Positions 20,163 to 29,823 of a stretch of 64,000 nucleotides of DNA are shown here, in pieces. The first letter of the stretch is position 1. Each line of letters starts with the position of its first letter. The position numbers and the translations under genes are program-made. This stretch comes from Lachnospiraceae bacterium. Its GTDB lineage: Bacteria > Bacillota > Clostridia > Lachnospirales > Lachnospiraceae. The DNA is taken from NCBI GenBank assembly GCA_017552985.1, contig JAFZNO010000032.1, positions 1 to 64,000 of the forward strand. The letters run 5' to 3'. The notes beneath the pieces were generated by a model. That model was given only the letters and a program-made list of their open reading frames with translations, was not told where the DNA came from and searched no databases.

Positions 20163-21542
20163 TTATGCCTCTTCCTGCGCCTTAACCGCTCCCGCGCGCT
20201 CTTCCATGGGAACGTAATCCCGCTCTTTCATGACGCTTAAATATGCAGGGCGGATGATCTTGTCCATGTTGATCAATTCCTCGATCCTGTGTGCACTCCA
20301 GCCTACGATTCTCGCGATCGCAAAGATCGGCGTATACATCTCAAGAGGGATCTCTAACATACTGTAAACAAATCCGCTGTAAAAGTCAACGTTAGCGCTG
20401 ACGCCTTTATAAATCCTGGCTTTCTGACTGATCACTTCAGGCGCCAGTCTCTCGATCATGGAATACAGGGCGAAATCCTTTTCCCTGCCCTTTTCCTCCG
20501 CGAGCTGTTCCACAAATGCCTTAAATACCTTGGCTCTCGGATCGGAAAGGGAATAAACCGCATGTCCCATGCCATAGATCAGGCCCTTCTTGTCGAAGGC
20601 TTCCTTGTTTAGGATCTTGCGAAGATAATCCCGCACCTCGTCTTCATTCGTCCAATCAGATACGTGCTTTTCAATGTCACGCATCATCTCCACGACCTTG
20701 ATGTTAGCACCGCCGTGCTTGGGACCCTTTAAGGAAGACAGGGCTGCTGCCACCACGGAATAGGTATCCGATCCGGAGGAGGTTACAACACGGGTCGTGA
20801 ACGTGGAATTGTTGCCGCCGCCGTGCTCCATGTGAAGCACCAGTGCAATGTCCAGTACGGTTGCTTCCAGCTTCGTATATTTCTTATCAGGACGAAGCAT
20901 CATCAGAAGGTTCTCCGCCGTGGAAAGCTTCTTCTGCGGGCGGTGAATGTACATGCTGTCGTCATTGGAATAATGATTATAGGCATGATATCCGTATACC
21001 GCCAGCATGGGGAAAATACTGATCAGCTGGAGGCTTTGCCGCAGCACGTTCTCCACGCTGTTGTCTATGCAATTTTTATCATAAGAAGCCAGGGTGAGTA
21101 CGCTCCTGGTCAGGGAATTCATAATGTCTCCGGAGGGCGCTTTCATGATAACGTCCCTGGTAAAGTTTCTTGGCAGGGTACGCCCGGATGCCAGAACGTC
21201 ACAAAACTCTGCCAGCTCCGTCTCATTCGGCAATCTGCCCAAAAGAAGCAGATACGCAATCTCCTCGAAGCCATAGCGCTTCCCCTTAAATCCATTGACC
21301 AATTCAATGCAATCATAACCGCGGTACCAAAGTTTTCCGTCACAGGGTTTCTTCACTCCGTCCACGATCTGGAACGCCTCAATCCTGGAAATATTTGTCA
21401 GTCCGGAAAGAACGCCGTTTCCATTTTTATCCCGGAGGCCGCGCTTCACGCCATACGCGTCAAAAAGCTCAACGTCTATGTCATCCTCCTGGTAACAGAT
21501 CTTCGAATACTCCGACAAGTATTCTTCATTTTTCTTCATCAT
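20163..21542 (-). CDS. citrate synthase
   Basis: 459 residues. It condenses oxaloacetate and acetyl-CoA to citrate. Catalytic regions are visible: MEHGGGNNSTF (His near 240), YGMGHAVYSLSDPRA (His near 324) and ANVDFYSGFVY (Asp near 386). The type is the longer form common in Clostridia. Three nearby ATGs exist; the one at 21542 has AAAGGGGG about 8 bases upstream. A TTGACG element with TACTCT 18 bases on lies upstream. It heads an operon with the DUF2974 hydrolase and YfhO. No aconitase or isocitrate dehydrogenase is near, so it probably supplies glutamate synthesis. Confidence 0.93.
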   Translation of the reverse strand: MMKKNEEYLSEYSKICYQEDDIDVELFDAYGVKRGLRDKNGNGVLSGLTNISRIEAFQIVDGVKKPCDGKLWYRGYDCIELVNGFKGKRYGFEEIAYLLLLGRLPNETELAEFCDVLASGRTLPRNFTRDVIMKAPSGDIMNSLTRSVLTLASYDKNCIDNSVENVLRQSLQLISIFPMLAVYGYHAYNHYSNDDSMYIHRPQKKLSTAENLLMMLRPDKKYTKLEATVLDIALVLHMEHGGGNNSTFTTRVVTSSGSDTYSVVAAALSSLKGPKHGGANIKVVEMMRDIEKHVSDWTNEDEVRDYLRKILNKEAFDKKGLIYGMGHAVYSLSDPRAKVFKAFVEQLAEEKGREKDFALYSMIERLAPEVISQKARIYKGVSANVDFYSGFVYSMLEIPLEMYTPIFAIARIVGWSAHRIEELINMDKIIRPAYLSVMKERDYVPMEERAGAVKAQEEA

Positions 21543-21645
21543 GGGCATTTCCCCCTTTACTTTTTATGCCTTCTTTAACCCTACCTTTTTAGAGTACCTT
21601 GTCAGCCGCCTTTACGTCAATGAATTTTCTATTAAATTTTTCGCG

Positions 21646-21677
21646 AAAAAAAAGTGGGCCATTCTCATGACCCACTC
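21646..21677 (-). terminator. terminator after the alpha/beta hydrolase gene
   Basis: Minus-strand stem GAGTGGGTCAT / ATGGCCCAC with short loop, followed by eight T residues, 10 bases past the hydrolase stop. It closes the apt-relA-hemZ block. Confidence 0.9.
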
Positions 21678-21686
21678 TAAGTCGAT

Positions 21687-22667
21687 TTACTTCTCAGTTT
21701 CCAAAACGATCTTTTTAAGAAATCCCTCCAGGTAAATACAATACTCTTTGTCTTTCGAAACTTCCATAAGGTTGTTTCCCGCGATCACGTAATGATCTGC
21801 CGAATCCCTGACCCAAAACTCCGCATTGCTTTTCGTTTGCTGCAAGAGAAAAGTGTTCTCGATGGAAATAACCGGATCATTCTTTGCCGAAATCACTAAC
21901 ACGGGCTTACTCCCCGTCTTCTTGATCGTTTCCTTGGGAACCATGTTATCAGCTACATCCTTGCCGTAAATCCAGCGAAACGCCTGATGCGTAAACGGAC
22001 GCTGTACGTCCCGAAGGAATCCGGGAATGCCATGCTCCTTTAAGTAGAAGTCCCACTGATCATCCGGAGAGGCGAACGGCGACATTGCAATGCATCCGCT
22101 GATCTCAGGAATCTCCGCCGTGGCATTGATGGCAATGGAACCACCCAGGGAAACGCCTTGCACGACAATGGGAAGATCCTTATACTTGTCTACGCTCTTA
22201 ATGTAATCCACAACTGCCCTGACGTCTTCAACCTCCGTAAATCCCAGTCCCAGTTTCTTTCCGGAACTTTCGCCGTGCGCACGGACTTCCAAGAGGAAGG
22301 ATGCATATCCGTTCTTCTGCATCCATGCGGCATGCGCGTAAAAATACGTTACGGAAGGCTCTTTCTGGGCTCCCAGGTAAATGATCACGCCCTGCGGTTT
22401 GTCCGCTTCCACTTCCGAACACCACAGCACCTCACCGTCAGAAGTCTTTAATGTGTGCGTGATGCTGTCTATTTTCACTTTTGAAGATTTATATACCGCC
22501 TGAAGGGGATGCAAGGCATCATCCTCAACGTTCAAATATTTCACGTGGCGGAATACGTAAAGCATTGTCACAATCGTAGGGATCAAAAGAATAAAAAGAA
22601 TGATTAAAATCCACAAGATGATTCTCTTTTTTCTCCAACTGTAATCTGTGATAACTCCCTTTTTCAC
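21687..22667 (-). CDS. membrane-anchored alpha/beta hydrolase
   Basis: 326 residues from a GTG with GGAGGG about 8 bases upstream. A single N-terminal membrane helix (about 13-38, IILWILIILFILLIPTIVTM) after a basic start anchors the enzyme facing outward. The hydrolase domain has RAHGESSG, the nucleophile GVSLGGS near residue 172, acid KNDPVIS and base His in ADHYVIAG. It resembles YfhR/BAAT-like esterases and serine peptidase-like hydrolases. It is the last gene of its operon, 33 bases after hemZ. Substrate unknown. Confidence 0.82.
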   Translation of the reverse strand: MKKGVITDYSWRKKRIILWILIILFILLIPTIVTMLYVFRHVKYLNVEDDALHPLQAVYKSSKVKIDSITHTLKTSDGEVLWCSEVEADKPQGVIIYLGAQKEPSVTYFYAHAAWMQKNGYASFLLEVRAHGESSGKKLGLGFTEVEDVRAVVDYIKSVDKYKDLPIVVQGVSLGGSIAINATAEIPEISGCIAMSPFASPDDQWDFYLKEHGIPGFLRDVQRPFTHQAFRWIYGKDVADNMVPKETIKKTGSKPVLVISAKNDPVISIENTFLLQQTKSNAEFWVRDSADHYVIAGNNLMEVSKDKEYCIYLEGFLKKIVLETEK

Positions 22668-22700
22668 GTCACTAACCCTCCCGTCATTTCAGCATGAAAT

Positions 22701-24242
22701 TCATGCTTCGTCACTCATCAGTTTCTCTTTCCGTTCTATCATCTCATCGATCTTCTCGAGATACAGGGATACGTCCTTCACGCTGTCGCTCCGTTCGATC
22801 CTCCCGTCCGGATACACTCTCTTACTGATGCATCCCGCGCCCAAGGCGATGATGGTCTGAACCTCCTCCATGATCAATATGTTATAAATGCCATACTTTC
22901 CGGGAAGGGCATAACCCACGTTCTCAAAATTCCCGGACATGTTTTTTTGACGATATAAATAATAGGGATTCATCCCGAGACGTCTGGCGCCTTCGGCCGC
23001 GATCTTCATTGTCTCATCCGTGTTACTGAGCGTCTCAATCCCATGTTCCAGAATCCAGTCGCTCAATTTGGATGCCCGCTTGATCGCCAGGGAATGCACC
23101 GTCAAGCTGTCAGGCGCAAGTCTCACCACCTCGTCAATGGTGTTTTGTACGTCACTTGCCGTCTCCCCCGGAAGGCCTAGGATCAGATCCATGTTAATAT
23201 TGTCAAAGCCCTCCTCGCGAGCCAGGCGATACGCTTCCAAAACCTGTGCAACGGAAGCCTTTCTTCCAATGACGTCCAGCGTCTCCTGCTTCATGGTCTG
23301 GGGATTCACGGAAATACGGCTCACGCCATGTTTCTTAAGTACCTTTAGCTTTTCACGCGTAATGCTGTCCGCACGCCCTGCCTCCACGGTAAATTCCTTT
23401 ACCTGTGAAAAATCAAAATACTTTTTCAGATTGGACAAAAGCTTTTCGAGTTGCTCCGGTTCAAGCGTTGTCGGCGTTCCGCCGCCCACGTAAACCGTAT
23501 CCAGGATCTTGTCCCGATACTTTTCAGCGACAAACTGCATCTCACGGATGAGACAGTCCAGATAGGCGTCTACCTTTTTGCGCCATGCCGCAATGGGAAA
23601 CGACGTAAAAGAACAATAGAGACAAGTGGTTGGGCAAAAAGGAATGCCCACGTACAGACTGTAACCGCCCTGATAATGAATCTTAGAAAGAATCTCCCGC
23701 TCCCTTTGCGCCACGTCCATGCCAAGGAGCGCTTTTTCGTCACTGACAAAATACTTTTGTTTCAGATAAGCTAAGATCTCCTCTTGCGTCTTTCCTTCTT
23801 CAAAAAGACCATAAGCGATCTTGGTTGGGCGGATGCCCGTAAGGCTCCCCCAGGGAAGACTTCTTCCCACGTGCCGTTCCAGCGTCTGGTAAAAAAACGC
23901 CTTAAACCCAGTCTTATAACCCTCATAACCTTCTGAAAGGGTTCCGTCGGCGCTATGCCATTCGTACGTCGCCTCTTCAGGTCCCGACGAAGCATTTTTG
24001 TCCGCCGTCTTTCCCTCAGCTTTCACGTTCATGACCGCACCGGTTTCCCGCAAGTCGATCAGGATCTCTTCCAGGGAAGCTTCCCCGTCCGCCTTCACGT
24101 CCTGCCATTCCTGCAACAGGCTTGTGCTCTCCGGCGTGATCACCTTGACCTGCCGGTCTGGATAAAATGCTTTTGCGATCGAATTTACGTCATATTCAAA
24201 ACTTGGATGGTTTATGTTAACAAACAAATATTTCTTATACAC
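22701..24242 (-). CDS. hemZ: HemZ-type coproporphyrinogen dehydrogenase (radical SAM)
   Basis: 513 residues. The radical SAM cluster motif CPTTCLYC is near residue 205, preceded by YVGIPF and followed by YVGGGTPTTL, all typical of HemN/HemZ. The N-terminal about 160 residues are the HemZ-specific region. HemZ oxidatively decarboxylates coproporphyrinogen III in anaerobic heme synthesis, though in Clostridia related proteins may have another role. A GTG at 24242 overlaps the end of the upstream hydrolase gene and has AAGGAG 13 bases before it; this is the best start but not certain. Confidence 0.87.
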   Translation of the reverse strand: MYKKYLFVNINHPSFEYDVNSIAKAFYPDRQVKVITPESTSLLQEWQDVKADGEASLEEILIDLRETGAVMNVKAEGKTADKNASSGPEEATYEWHSADGTLSEGYEGYKTGFKAFFYQTLERHVGRSLPWGSLTGIRPTKIAYGLFEEGKTQEEILAYLKQKYFVSDEKALLGMDVAQREREILSKIHYQGGYSLYVGIPFCPTTCLYCSFTSFPIAAWRKKVDAYLDCLIREMQFVAEKYRDKILDTVYVGGGTPTTLEPEQLEKLLSNLKKYFDFSQVKEFTVEAGRADSITREKLKVLKKHGVSRISVNPQTMKQETLDVIGRKASVAQVLEAYRLAREEGFDNINMDLILGLPGETASDVQNTIDEVVRLAPDSLTVHSLAIKRASKLSDWILEHGIETLSNTDETMKIAAEGARRLGMNPYYLYRQKNMSGNFENVGYALPGKYGIYNILIMEEVQTIIALGAGCISKRVYPDGRIERSDSVKDVSLYLEKIDEMIERKEKLMSDEA

Positions 24243-24897
24243 AGAATGGATTGTTCTCCTTTTCGTAGCCGATGGTGGTGGCACCGCCGTGTCCCGGATA
24301 AACCTTGGTTTCTTCCGGCAGACAAAACAGCTTGTCCTTGATGGAACGTACCAAACTGCTCATGCTTCCCGTTGGGAAATCCGTTCTTCCCACGCTCTCT
24401 TGGAACAGCGTGTCCCCGCTGATCAGGAAACCTGCCTCCGGAACGTAATAGCAACAACTCCCTCCGGTGTGACCAGGTGTTGCAATCACTTGGAACGTGA
24501 TCCCGGCAATGGTGATCTCCTCGCCATCCCTTACGTACTTGTCCGCTTCCGCAACGCAAGCCCTGCCTGCCATTTCAGACACGTTCATCTCCGCATTTCC
24601 AAGGAGTTCTTTTTCCTCGTTAAGCGCATAAACCAGAATGGGATCCAGCCCCTTCTCCGCCCTCTCGCGGTTTACGGCACCCTTCAGCGCCGAAAGTCCC
24701 CAGATATGATCGAAATGACCATGCGTCAGCAGAATCCCTTCGACCTTCAGATCATTCTTGAATAGGCTGGCATATATGGAAGTCCCCTGATCTGCAGGGT
24801 CCACTGCGATGGCCTTATTCTCGCCTTCCCGATAAATAAAATAGGTATTGGTGGCGCAACTGCCCAGCACCATCTTGCCAATCTTGATCTCACCCAT
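24235..24897 (-). CDS. metallo-beta-lactamase-fold hydrolase (glyoxalase II-like)
   Basis: 220 residues from an ATG behind AAAGGG. The zinc motif THGHFDH lies near residue 59, followed by ATPGHTGGS, an ISGDTLF strand and the last His in YPGHGGATT: the complete binuclear zinc site of glyoxalase II-like enzymes. Cytosolic. It sits between relA and hemZ, a common Clostridia and Bacilli arrangement. It may hydrolyse hydroxyacyl-thiol adducts or related thioesters. Confidence 0.87.
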   Translation of the reverse strand: MGEIKIGKMVLGSCATNTYFIYREGENKAIAVDPADQGTSIYASLFKNDLKVEGILLTHGHFDHIWGLSALKGAVNRERAEKGLDPILVYALNEEKELLGNAEMNVSEMAGRACVAEADKYVRDGEEITIAGITFQVIATPGHTGGSCCYYVPEAGFLISGDTLFQESVGRTDFPTGSMSSLVRSIKDKLFCLPEETKVYPGHGGATTIGYEKENNPFCV

Positions 24898-24910
24898 GTA
24901 ATTATTCCCT

Positions 24911-27214
24911 TTATCCAATGCTTCTCTCGATGTCGATAACGCTCTCGATTCCGTGCAATCTTTCCATGATGTTGTTCAGTGCATCCCTGCCGCTCACTTC
25001 AAAACCAAGCTGCATGGTGACCATGCCCTGCTTATTCGTTCGAGTGTTTAGGGACATGATGCTGATGTTCTTCTCGGTAAATACCTTGGAGATGTCCGCC
25101 AGGAGGCCGTTTCTGTCACGCGCAAACAGATTGATCTCGCACACGTAGGAACCCGTGGGCTGATCGTCCGTGGATTCCCAGTCTGCCTCCATGATCCGGA
25201 TCCGTTCATCCTCCGGAAGATTTAGGATGTTGACGCAGTCCGTGCGGTGAATGCTGATGCCCCTGCCCCTGGTGACAAATCCCACGATTTCATCTCCGGG
25301 TACCGGTGAACAGCACTTTGAAAACCGGACGGAGAGATCAGCGATTCCCTTTACAAGGATGCCGCCCTTCGAACGCATGCGAACGGGATGTCCCGTTGCC
25401 TGGCCATTCTCGGCTATCGTCGCCAACACTTCCTCGTTGGTCAGTTCTTTCTTATGGTCTCTGTCATAATATTCCTGAAGGCGTCCAATGATCTGGCCTT
25501 CCTTCAGGGCTCCGTGACCAATGGCCGCAAGCACGCTGTCCCAATCACGGAAACCATATTTATGCATGATGGCGTCCATGTACTCCGTGGAAAGGAGGCT
25601 CGCCATGTTAATGCCCTTGGCCTTACAATATGCGTTTATGAGATCCTTTCCCCTGGAAACGTTCTCTTCTTTTCCCTGGCTCTTAAACCACTGATTGATC
25701 TTGTTCTTCGCCTGGGTACTCTTTACGACGCTAAGCCAGTCGCGGCTGGGTCCCTTCGAGTTCCCGGAGGTGATGATCTCGATGCGGTCGCCGTTCTTGA
25801 TCTGATAATCGATGGTCACTAACTTGCCGTTGACCCGGGCGCCCACCATCTTGTTGCCCACGGCCGAATGAATGCTGTACGCGAAGTCAATGGGCGTGGA
25901 GCCTGCGGGAAGGTTTTTGACCTCACCGGTCGGCGTAAAGCAATATACCTGATCAGAAAACAGATCCAAGTCATTCTTCAGCAGGTTCATGAATTCACGG
26001 TTGTCCGACATATCCTGCTGCCACTCGAGGATCTGACGCAGCCAAACCAGTTTCTCCTCTTCCTGCGTCTCCACCTTCTTTCCGTCGGAGGCTTCCTTGT
26101 ATTTCCAGTGTGCCGCGATACCATATTCCGCAGCCTTATGCATTTCAAAGGTACGGATCTGAATCTCAAAAGGCTGGCCGCTGGTTCCGATCAGCGTCGT
26201 GTGAAGCGACTGATACATGTTGGCCTTCGGGATGGCAATGTAATCCTTAAATCGTCCGGGAACGGGCTTGTAATGCGCATGGATCTCTCCCAGCGCAGCA
26301 TAGCAGTCCTTGACGGAATCCACAATGATCCTGACGGCAAACAAGTCATAGATCTGATCCAGAGTCTTATTCTGGTTCTTCATTTTCTTATAGATGCTGA
26401 AGAAGTGCTTCACGCGCCCTTCAACCTTAGCCTTGATGCCCGCCGCGTCAATGATGTTGCGCACTTCATCCACAATGCCTTGGATGTATTGCTCGCGGGC
26501 GCTTCGCTTCATGGCGATCTGGTTTACCAGATCCCGGTAAGCTTCCGGCTCCAAATATTTTAAGGACAGGTCGTCCAATTCGATCTTAATTTTGCTGATG
26601 CCCAGTCTCTGGGCGATGGGGCTGTAAATCTCCAGCGTTTCCCTCGCAATGCGCTGCTGGCTTTCAGGTTTTTGGTGCTGAAGCGTGCGCATGTTATGGA
26701 GTCTGTCCGCCAGCTTGATCAGGATAACCCTTATGTCCTTCGCCATGGCAAGGAACATTTTCCGGAGGTTCTCCGCCTGCATCTCAAGTTTGGCTTCCGA
26801 CTGATCCACGTCAGAGCTAAGAGGGATCTTTTCCAGCTTGGTGACGCCGTCCACCAGAAGCGCAACGTCCTCACCGAATTCCCGCACAAGATCCTCCTGC
26901 GTCATCGCCGTGTCTTCCACCACGTCATGTAATATGCCCGCGATGATGGTTTCCTTGTCCATCTCCAACTCTGCCAGGATAATGGCAACGTTCAACGGAT
27001 GAATGATGTAAGGTTCTCCGGATTTTCTGGTCTGGCCTTCATGTGCCTTGCTGGCGGTTTCGTAGGCTTTTGCGATGGCGGTAATGTCGTCACTGGGATG
27101 GTAAGTTTTGACACGCGAAATAAGCTCCTGATACAACTGCTCGGGAGTCTCAAATTCCTGTGGCTTTGCCAACGGACCATCGCTATATTTGACGTCATTC
27201 ATTTCTTCCGTCAT
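24911..27214 (-). CDS. relA: bifunctional (p)ppGpp synthetase/hydrolase (RelA/SpoT, Rel)
   Basis: 767 residues, the usual length of long Rel enzymes. Domains in order: HD hydrolase with His96-Asp97 and Glu100-Asp101 in ILHDVVEDT; alarmone synthetase (about 240-350, with RVKHFFSIYKKMKNQ and the DLFAVRI strand); TGS (about 405-470, CFTPTGEVKNLPAGSTPIDF); a zinc-finger-like region with KCCSPVPGD; and a C-terminal ACT domain (about 695-767). Both active sites look intact, so it can make and destroy the alarmone. It binds the ribosome in starvation. GGAG precedes the ATG. It lies 32 bases after apt. Confidence 0.96.
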   Translation of the reverse strand: MTEEMNDVKYSDGPLAKPQEFETPEQLYQELISRVKTYHPSDDITAIAKAYETASKAHEGQTRKSGEPYIIHPLNVAIILAELEMDKETIIAGILHDVVEDTAMTQEDLVREFGEDVALLVDGVTKLEKIPLSSDVDQSEAKLEMQAENLRKMFLAMAKDIRVILIKLADRLHNMRTLQHQKPESQQRIARETLEIYSPIAQRLGISKIKIELDDLSLKYLEPEAYRDLVNQIAMKRSAREQYIQGIVDEVRNIIDAAGIKAKVEGRVKHFFSIYKKMKNQNKTLDQIYDLFAVRIIVDSVKDCYAALGEIHAHYKPVPGRFKDYIAIPKANMYQSLHTTLIGTSGQPFEIQIRTFEMHKAAEYGIAAHWKYKEASDGKKVETQEEEKLVWLRQILEWQQDMSDNREFMNLLKNDLDLFSDQVYCFTPTGEVKNLPAGSTPIDFAYSIHSAVGNKMVGARVNGKLVTIDYQIKNGDRIEIITSGNSKGPSRDWLSVVKSTQAKNKINQWFKSQGKEENVSRGKDLINAYCKAKGINMASLLSTEYMDAIMHKYGFRDWDSVLAAIGHGALKEGQIIGRLQEYYDRDHKKELTNEEVLATIAENGQATGHPVRMRSKGGILVKGIADLSVRFSKCCSPVPGDEIVGFVTRGRGISIHRTDCVNILNLPEDERIRIMEADWESTDDQPTGSYVCEINLFARDRNGLLADISKVFTEKNISIMSLNTRTNKQGMVTMQLGFEVSGRDALNNIMERLHGIESVIDIERSIG

Positions 27215-27246
27215 CCGTAACCACTCCTACGTCATCAAAATTCTTT

Positions 27247-27771
27247 TTATTTTCCGGGATAAACGATCGCGGAATCCAAACGGTAATCTGCGATCTTCTC
27301 ACGTCCCTTTAATCCTGCCAATTCCATAAGTACCACGACGCCAACCACTTCGCCGCCAAGACTCTCGATCAGCTTGATCATGGCTTCCGTCGTACCGCCG
27401 GTTGCGATCAGGTCATCCACGATCAAAACCTTTTGGCCGGGCTTAATGCTGTCCTTGTGCATTTCAATGGTAGCCTTGCCATATTCCAAGTCATAGTCAA
27501 TGCTCACCGTCTCACAGGGAAGCTTCCCTTTCTTTCTGATCAAAACAAAGGGCTTGTGAAGATTATATGCAATAGGGGTGCCAAAAATAAAACCTCTGGA
27601 TTCCGGTCCCACAACCACGTCGAAGTCCAAATCCTTCACCAGATCCTGCATGGTACTGATGGCCAGATGAAGCCCCTCTGCATCCTGCAGCACGCTGGTT
27701 ACGTCGCGAAAGATGATCCCTTCCTCGGGAAAATCAGGTATTGACCTTACGTATTCTTCCAGTTTTTTCAT
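27247..27771 (-). CDS. apt: adenine phosphoribosyltransferase
   Basis: 174 residues, the normal length. The PRPP-binding motif VLIVDDLIATGGT and the N-terminal IPDFPEEGIIFRD and GPESRGFIFG segments define Apt. It converts adenine and PRPP to AMP in salvage. The ATG is preceded by GGGGAG. Its position just before relA is conserved in Gram-positives and links purine salvage with alarmone control. The 80-base gap upstream contains a GAGC/GCTC hairpin with a C-rich stem on the transcript; no U-tract follows. Confidence 0.96.
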   Translation of the reverse strand: MKKLEEYVRSIPDFPEEGIIFRDVTSVLQDAEGLHLAISTMQDLVKDLDFDVVVGPESRGFIFGTPIAYNLHKPFVLIRKKGKLPCETVSIDYDLEYGKATIEMHKDSIKPGQKVLIVDDLIATGGTTEAMIKLIESLGGEVVGVVVLMELAGLKGREKIADYRLDSAIVYPGK

Positions 27772-27851
27772 GTTCTCTCTCCCCTTTTAGCTTTTGACTT
27801 TTAACAAGAACGAGCCTCCCCCCTAAGGGAAAAGCTCCATTCCTTCGTTCC

Positions 27852-28355
27852 TTATTTCTTACCGCAACATTTCTTGTATTTCTTTCCCGATCCGCAAGGA
27901 CAGGGATCGTTAGGATAAATCTTGTCACCTTTGATCACGGTCGTGGAGGATTTCTGCTCCTTGTAGAGACGCTTTCTGGTCTCATCGTCGAAAATGTCCT
28001 TCCATGCATCAAGCTTGTAAAGCCATTCCGCGTCTGCCGCCACCATATTCTTGTAAAGGAGGGCCTTGTCGAATCCAAGGTTCACCTCGGTGTCCTCTTC
28101 CATCTCTTCAATGGGATTCTTTTCGATCAAGCTGTCATTAATGCCATCGAGGAAGCCCGTCATGGTCATCACGTCAACGCCATAGCGTTCTGCAAGCTCC
28201 TTAACGGTGCCCTTTACGACTTCATCGGGATTCTTTAAGAGCTCCGCATAGATGTCCTGCTCTCTCTTAAAATATACGCCCCAAAGTCTCTGAAGCTCGT
28301 CCTTGCCCAATCTCTCATTGTATGCTACGCTGCGCCATTTCTCTAAAAGTGCCAT
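27852..28355 (-). CDS. SEC-C zinc-binding domain protein
   Basis: 167 residues. A helical N-terminal domain (1-140) with many acidic residues is followed by a C-terminal SEC-C zinc finger, [21 protein letters not shown] split as CPCGSGKK and CC (about 147-167). This finger is like the one at the end of SecA, where it binds SecB and ribosomes. AAGGATG lies about 12 bases before the ATG. It leads the apt-relA-hemZ block. Function unknown; ribosome or chaperone contact is inference. Confidence 0.85.
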   Translation of the reverse strand: MALLEKWRSVAYNERLGKDELQRLWGVYFKREQDIYAELLKNPDEVVKGTVKELAERYGVDVMTMTGFLDGINDSLIEKNPIEEMEEDTEVNLGFDKALLYKNMVAADAEWLYKLDAWKDIFDDETRKRLYKEQKSSTTVIKGDKIYPNDPCPCGSGKKYKKCCGKK

Positions 28356-28467
28356 ATTTTTATACCATCCTTACTTATTTACAGGCCTCATGCCTGCCAT
28401 TTTCCTTATAACTTATACTAGTATATAACAAAAGAGCCCTTAAATCAATAAAAACTTACGTATTCCC

Positions 28468-28497
28468 TTGCGGTTCCCCGCATTTTGGGTATACAAT
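28468..28497 (+). promoter_or_regulatory. possible promoter of the NlpC/P60 lipoprotein gene
   Basis: TTGCGG (28468-28473) and TACAAT (28492-28497), 18 bases apart, about 40 bases before the start. The same gap (28356-28538) holds TATAAT-like sequences on the minus strand near 28410-28425 for the SEC-C gene and a small CAGGC/GCCTG hairpin. Confidence 0.45.
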
Positions 28498-28538
28498 GAG
28501 AGTGTTCTCAGAATAGATTTCACGCGTGGAGAATACAA

Positions 28539-29456
28539 ATGATGAGAAAAAGATTTCGCTGGGCCTTGCCCCTCCTCGTCTGCCTTTTCCTTACCGGATG
28601 CGGCGATGCCGATGCCGTGGCGTCGGTCACCATCGCGGAAAGCGCAATTGAAGCATCGATACCGTCTTCCGGCGACGCCGTCTCCCCTGACGTGAGTCCC
28701 TCAATGGAGCCAAATGATTCGACGGACGGGGCGCAAGGTGACCAAGAGGAACCGGAAATGCACGGTTTGGAATACTTTCTAAAAACTGCCCTGTTACCCA
28801 TCGGAGAAACCGCCTACGTATGGGGCGGCGGTTGGAATGAAGAAGACACGGGAGCCGGCACGGAAGCCTGCACCATTGGGTTAAGCCCCAGATGGAAAGA
28901 ATTTGCAAAAGACCTTCCATCAAACTACAACTACAAAAAGACCCGCTATCAGATCCACGACGGATTGGACTGCTCCGGCTTTGTCGGCTGGGCCATTTAC
29001 AACACTTTGGAAACGGAAGACGGCAAAGAAGGTTACGTATATACTTCTACCGACGTGGCCCAAAACTTAGCCTCTTTGGGATTTGGAGAATTCACGGCCG
29101 CGAAATCCGTGACGGAGTGGAAACCCGGTGACGTCGCCAGCATGAACGGACACGTTTGGATCAGCCTTGGCACCTGTGAAGACGGCAGCGTCTTACTCGT
29201 GCACTCCAGTCCTCCCGGCGTGCGGCTTTGCGGGATTGCCAAGTCATCCAAGGCCAAGGATGCCGTTAAGCTGGCAGAAAACTACATGCAAACCTATTAT
29301 CCAGACTGGTACTCCCGTTTTCCCGATTGCGAGTCCCCCAAGTCTTATCTGAAAAAAACCGCGCAATTCCGATGGGGCGAGGAAACCTTCCCGGATGCGG
29401 CGCAGATCCAGTCCATGACGCCCGAAGCATTGTTAAAACTGCTTTACAATGAATAA
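28539..29456 (+). CDS. NlpC/P60-family peptidoglycan hydrolase, lipoprotein
   Basis: 305 residues. The lipobox is PLLVCLFLTGC with Cys21; a Ser/Asp/Pro-rich linker of about 60 residues follows. The hydrolase domain has YVWGGGWN, the nucleophile Cys in GLDCSGFVGW (about 146), a His in GHVWISLG and a polar third residue, the catalytic triad of NlpC/P60 endopeptidases. They cut peptide stems of peptidoglycan outside the cell. GGAG precedes tandem ATGs. An insertion between the YVWGG motif and the Cys (about 40 residues) is longer than usual. It is followed by a small membrane protein 24 bases on. Confidence 0.88.
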   Translation: MMRKRFRWALPLLVCLFLTGCGDADAVASVTIAESAIEASIPSSGDAVSPDVSPSMEPNDSTDGAQGDQEEPEMHGLEYFLKTALLPIGETAYVWGGGWNEEDTGAGTEACTIGLSPRWKEFAKDLPSNYNYKKTRYQIHDGLDCSGFVGWAIYNTLETEDGKEGYVYTSTDVAQNLASLGFGEFTAAKSVTEWKPGDVASMNGHVWISLGTCEDGSVLLVHSSPPGVRLCGIAKSSKAKDAVKLAENYMQTYYPDWYSRFPDCESPKSYLKKTAQFRWGEETFPDAAQIQSMTPEALLKLLYNE

Positions 29457-29480
29457 CGAAAAAAGAATGAGAGGTATCCC

Positions 29481-29807
29481 ATGTCTGCAAATACGAATGA
29501 CAAGAAAAACGCCGGCGGCACGAATAACAAGCAAACGAAAATGACGGGGAAACGCATCGCCGCCATCATTGGCATTATACTGTTACTTGGCTTATACGTC
29601 ACGACTCTCTTTGTTGCGATCTTTGACAGAAGCTCCTCCGGGCAGTGGTTTATGCTCTGCCTGATCGGCACCGTGACCATTCCTCTCCTCATTTGGATTT
29701 ATACTTGGATGTACGGAGTGCTCGCGCAAAAGCACACCATAGCGTCCTTCGAATTGGAGGATAACGCTTCAGAAAACAAAACGGGAGAAGCCTCCGATCA
29801 GGAATGA
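29481..29807 (+). CDS. small two-helix membrane protein
   Basis: 108 residues with GAGAGG before the ATG. A hydrophilic N-terminus rich in Asn/Lys is followed by two membrane helices (about 25-47 and 56-80) and an acidic tail (ELEDNASENKTGEASDQE). It is co-transcribed with the NlpC/P60 gene, so it may help that lipoprotein. No family recognised. Confidence 0.72.
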   Translation: MSANTNDKKNAGGTNNKQTKMTGKRIAAIIGIILLLGLYVTTLFVAIFDRSSSGQWFMLCLIGTVTIPLLIWIYTWMYGVLAQKHTIASFELEDNASENKTGEASDQE

Positions 29808-29816
29808 CCTCTCCCG
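29774..29816 (-). terminator. terminator between convergent genes
   Basis: CGGGAGA (29782-29788) and TCTCCCG (29810-29816) form a stem. On the minus strand it is followed by TTTTGTTTT, which ends the HAD gene's transcript. The hairpin overlaps the last codons of the small membrane protein. Confidence 0.7.
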
Positions 29817-29823
29817 GTGATTC

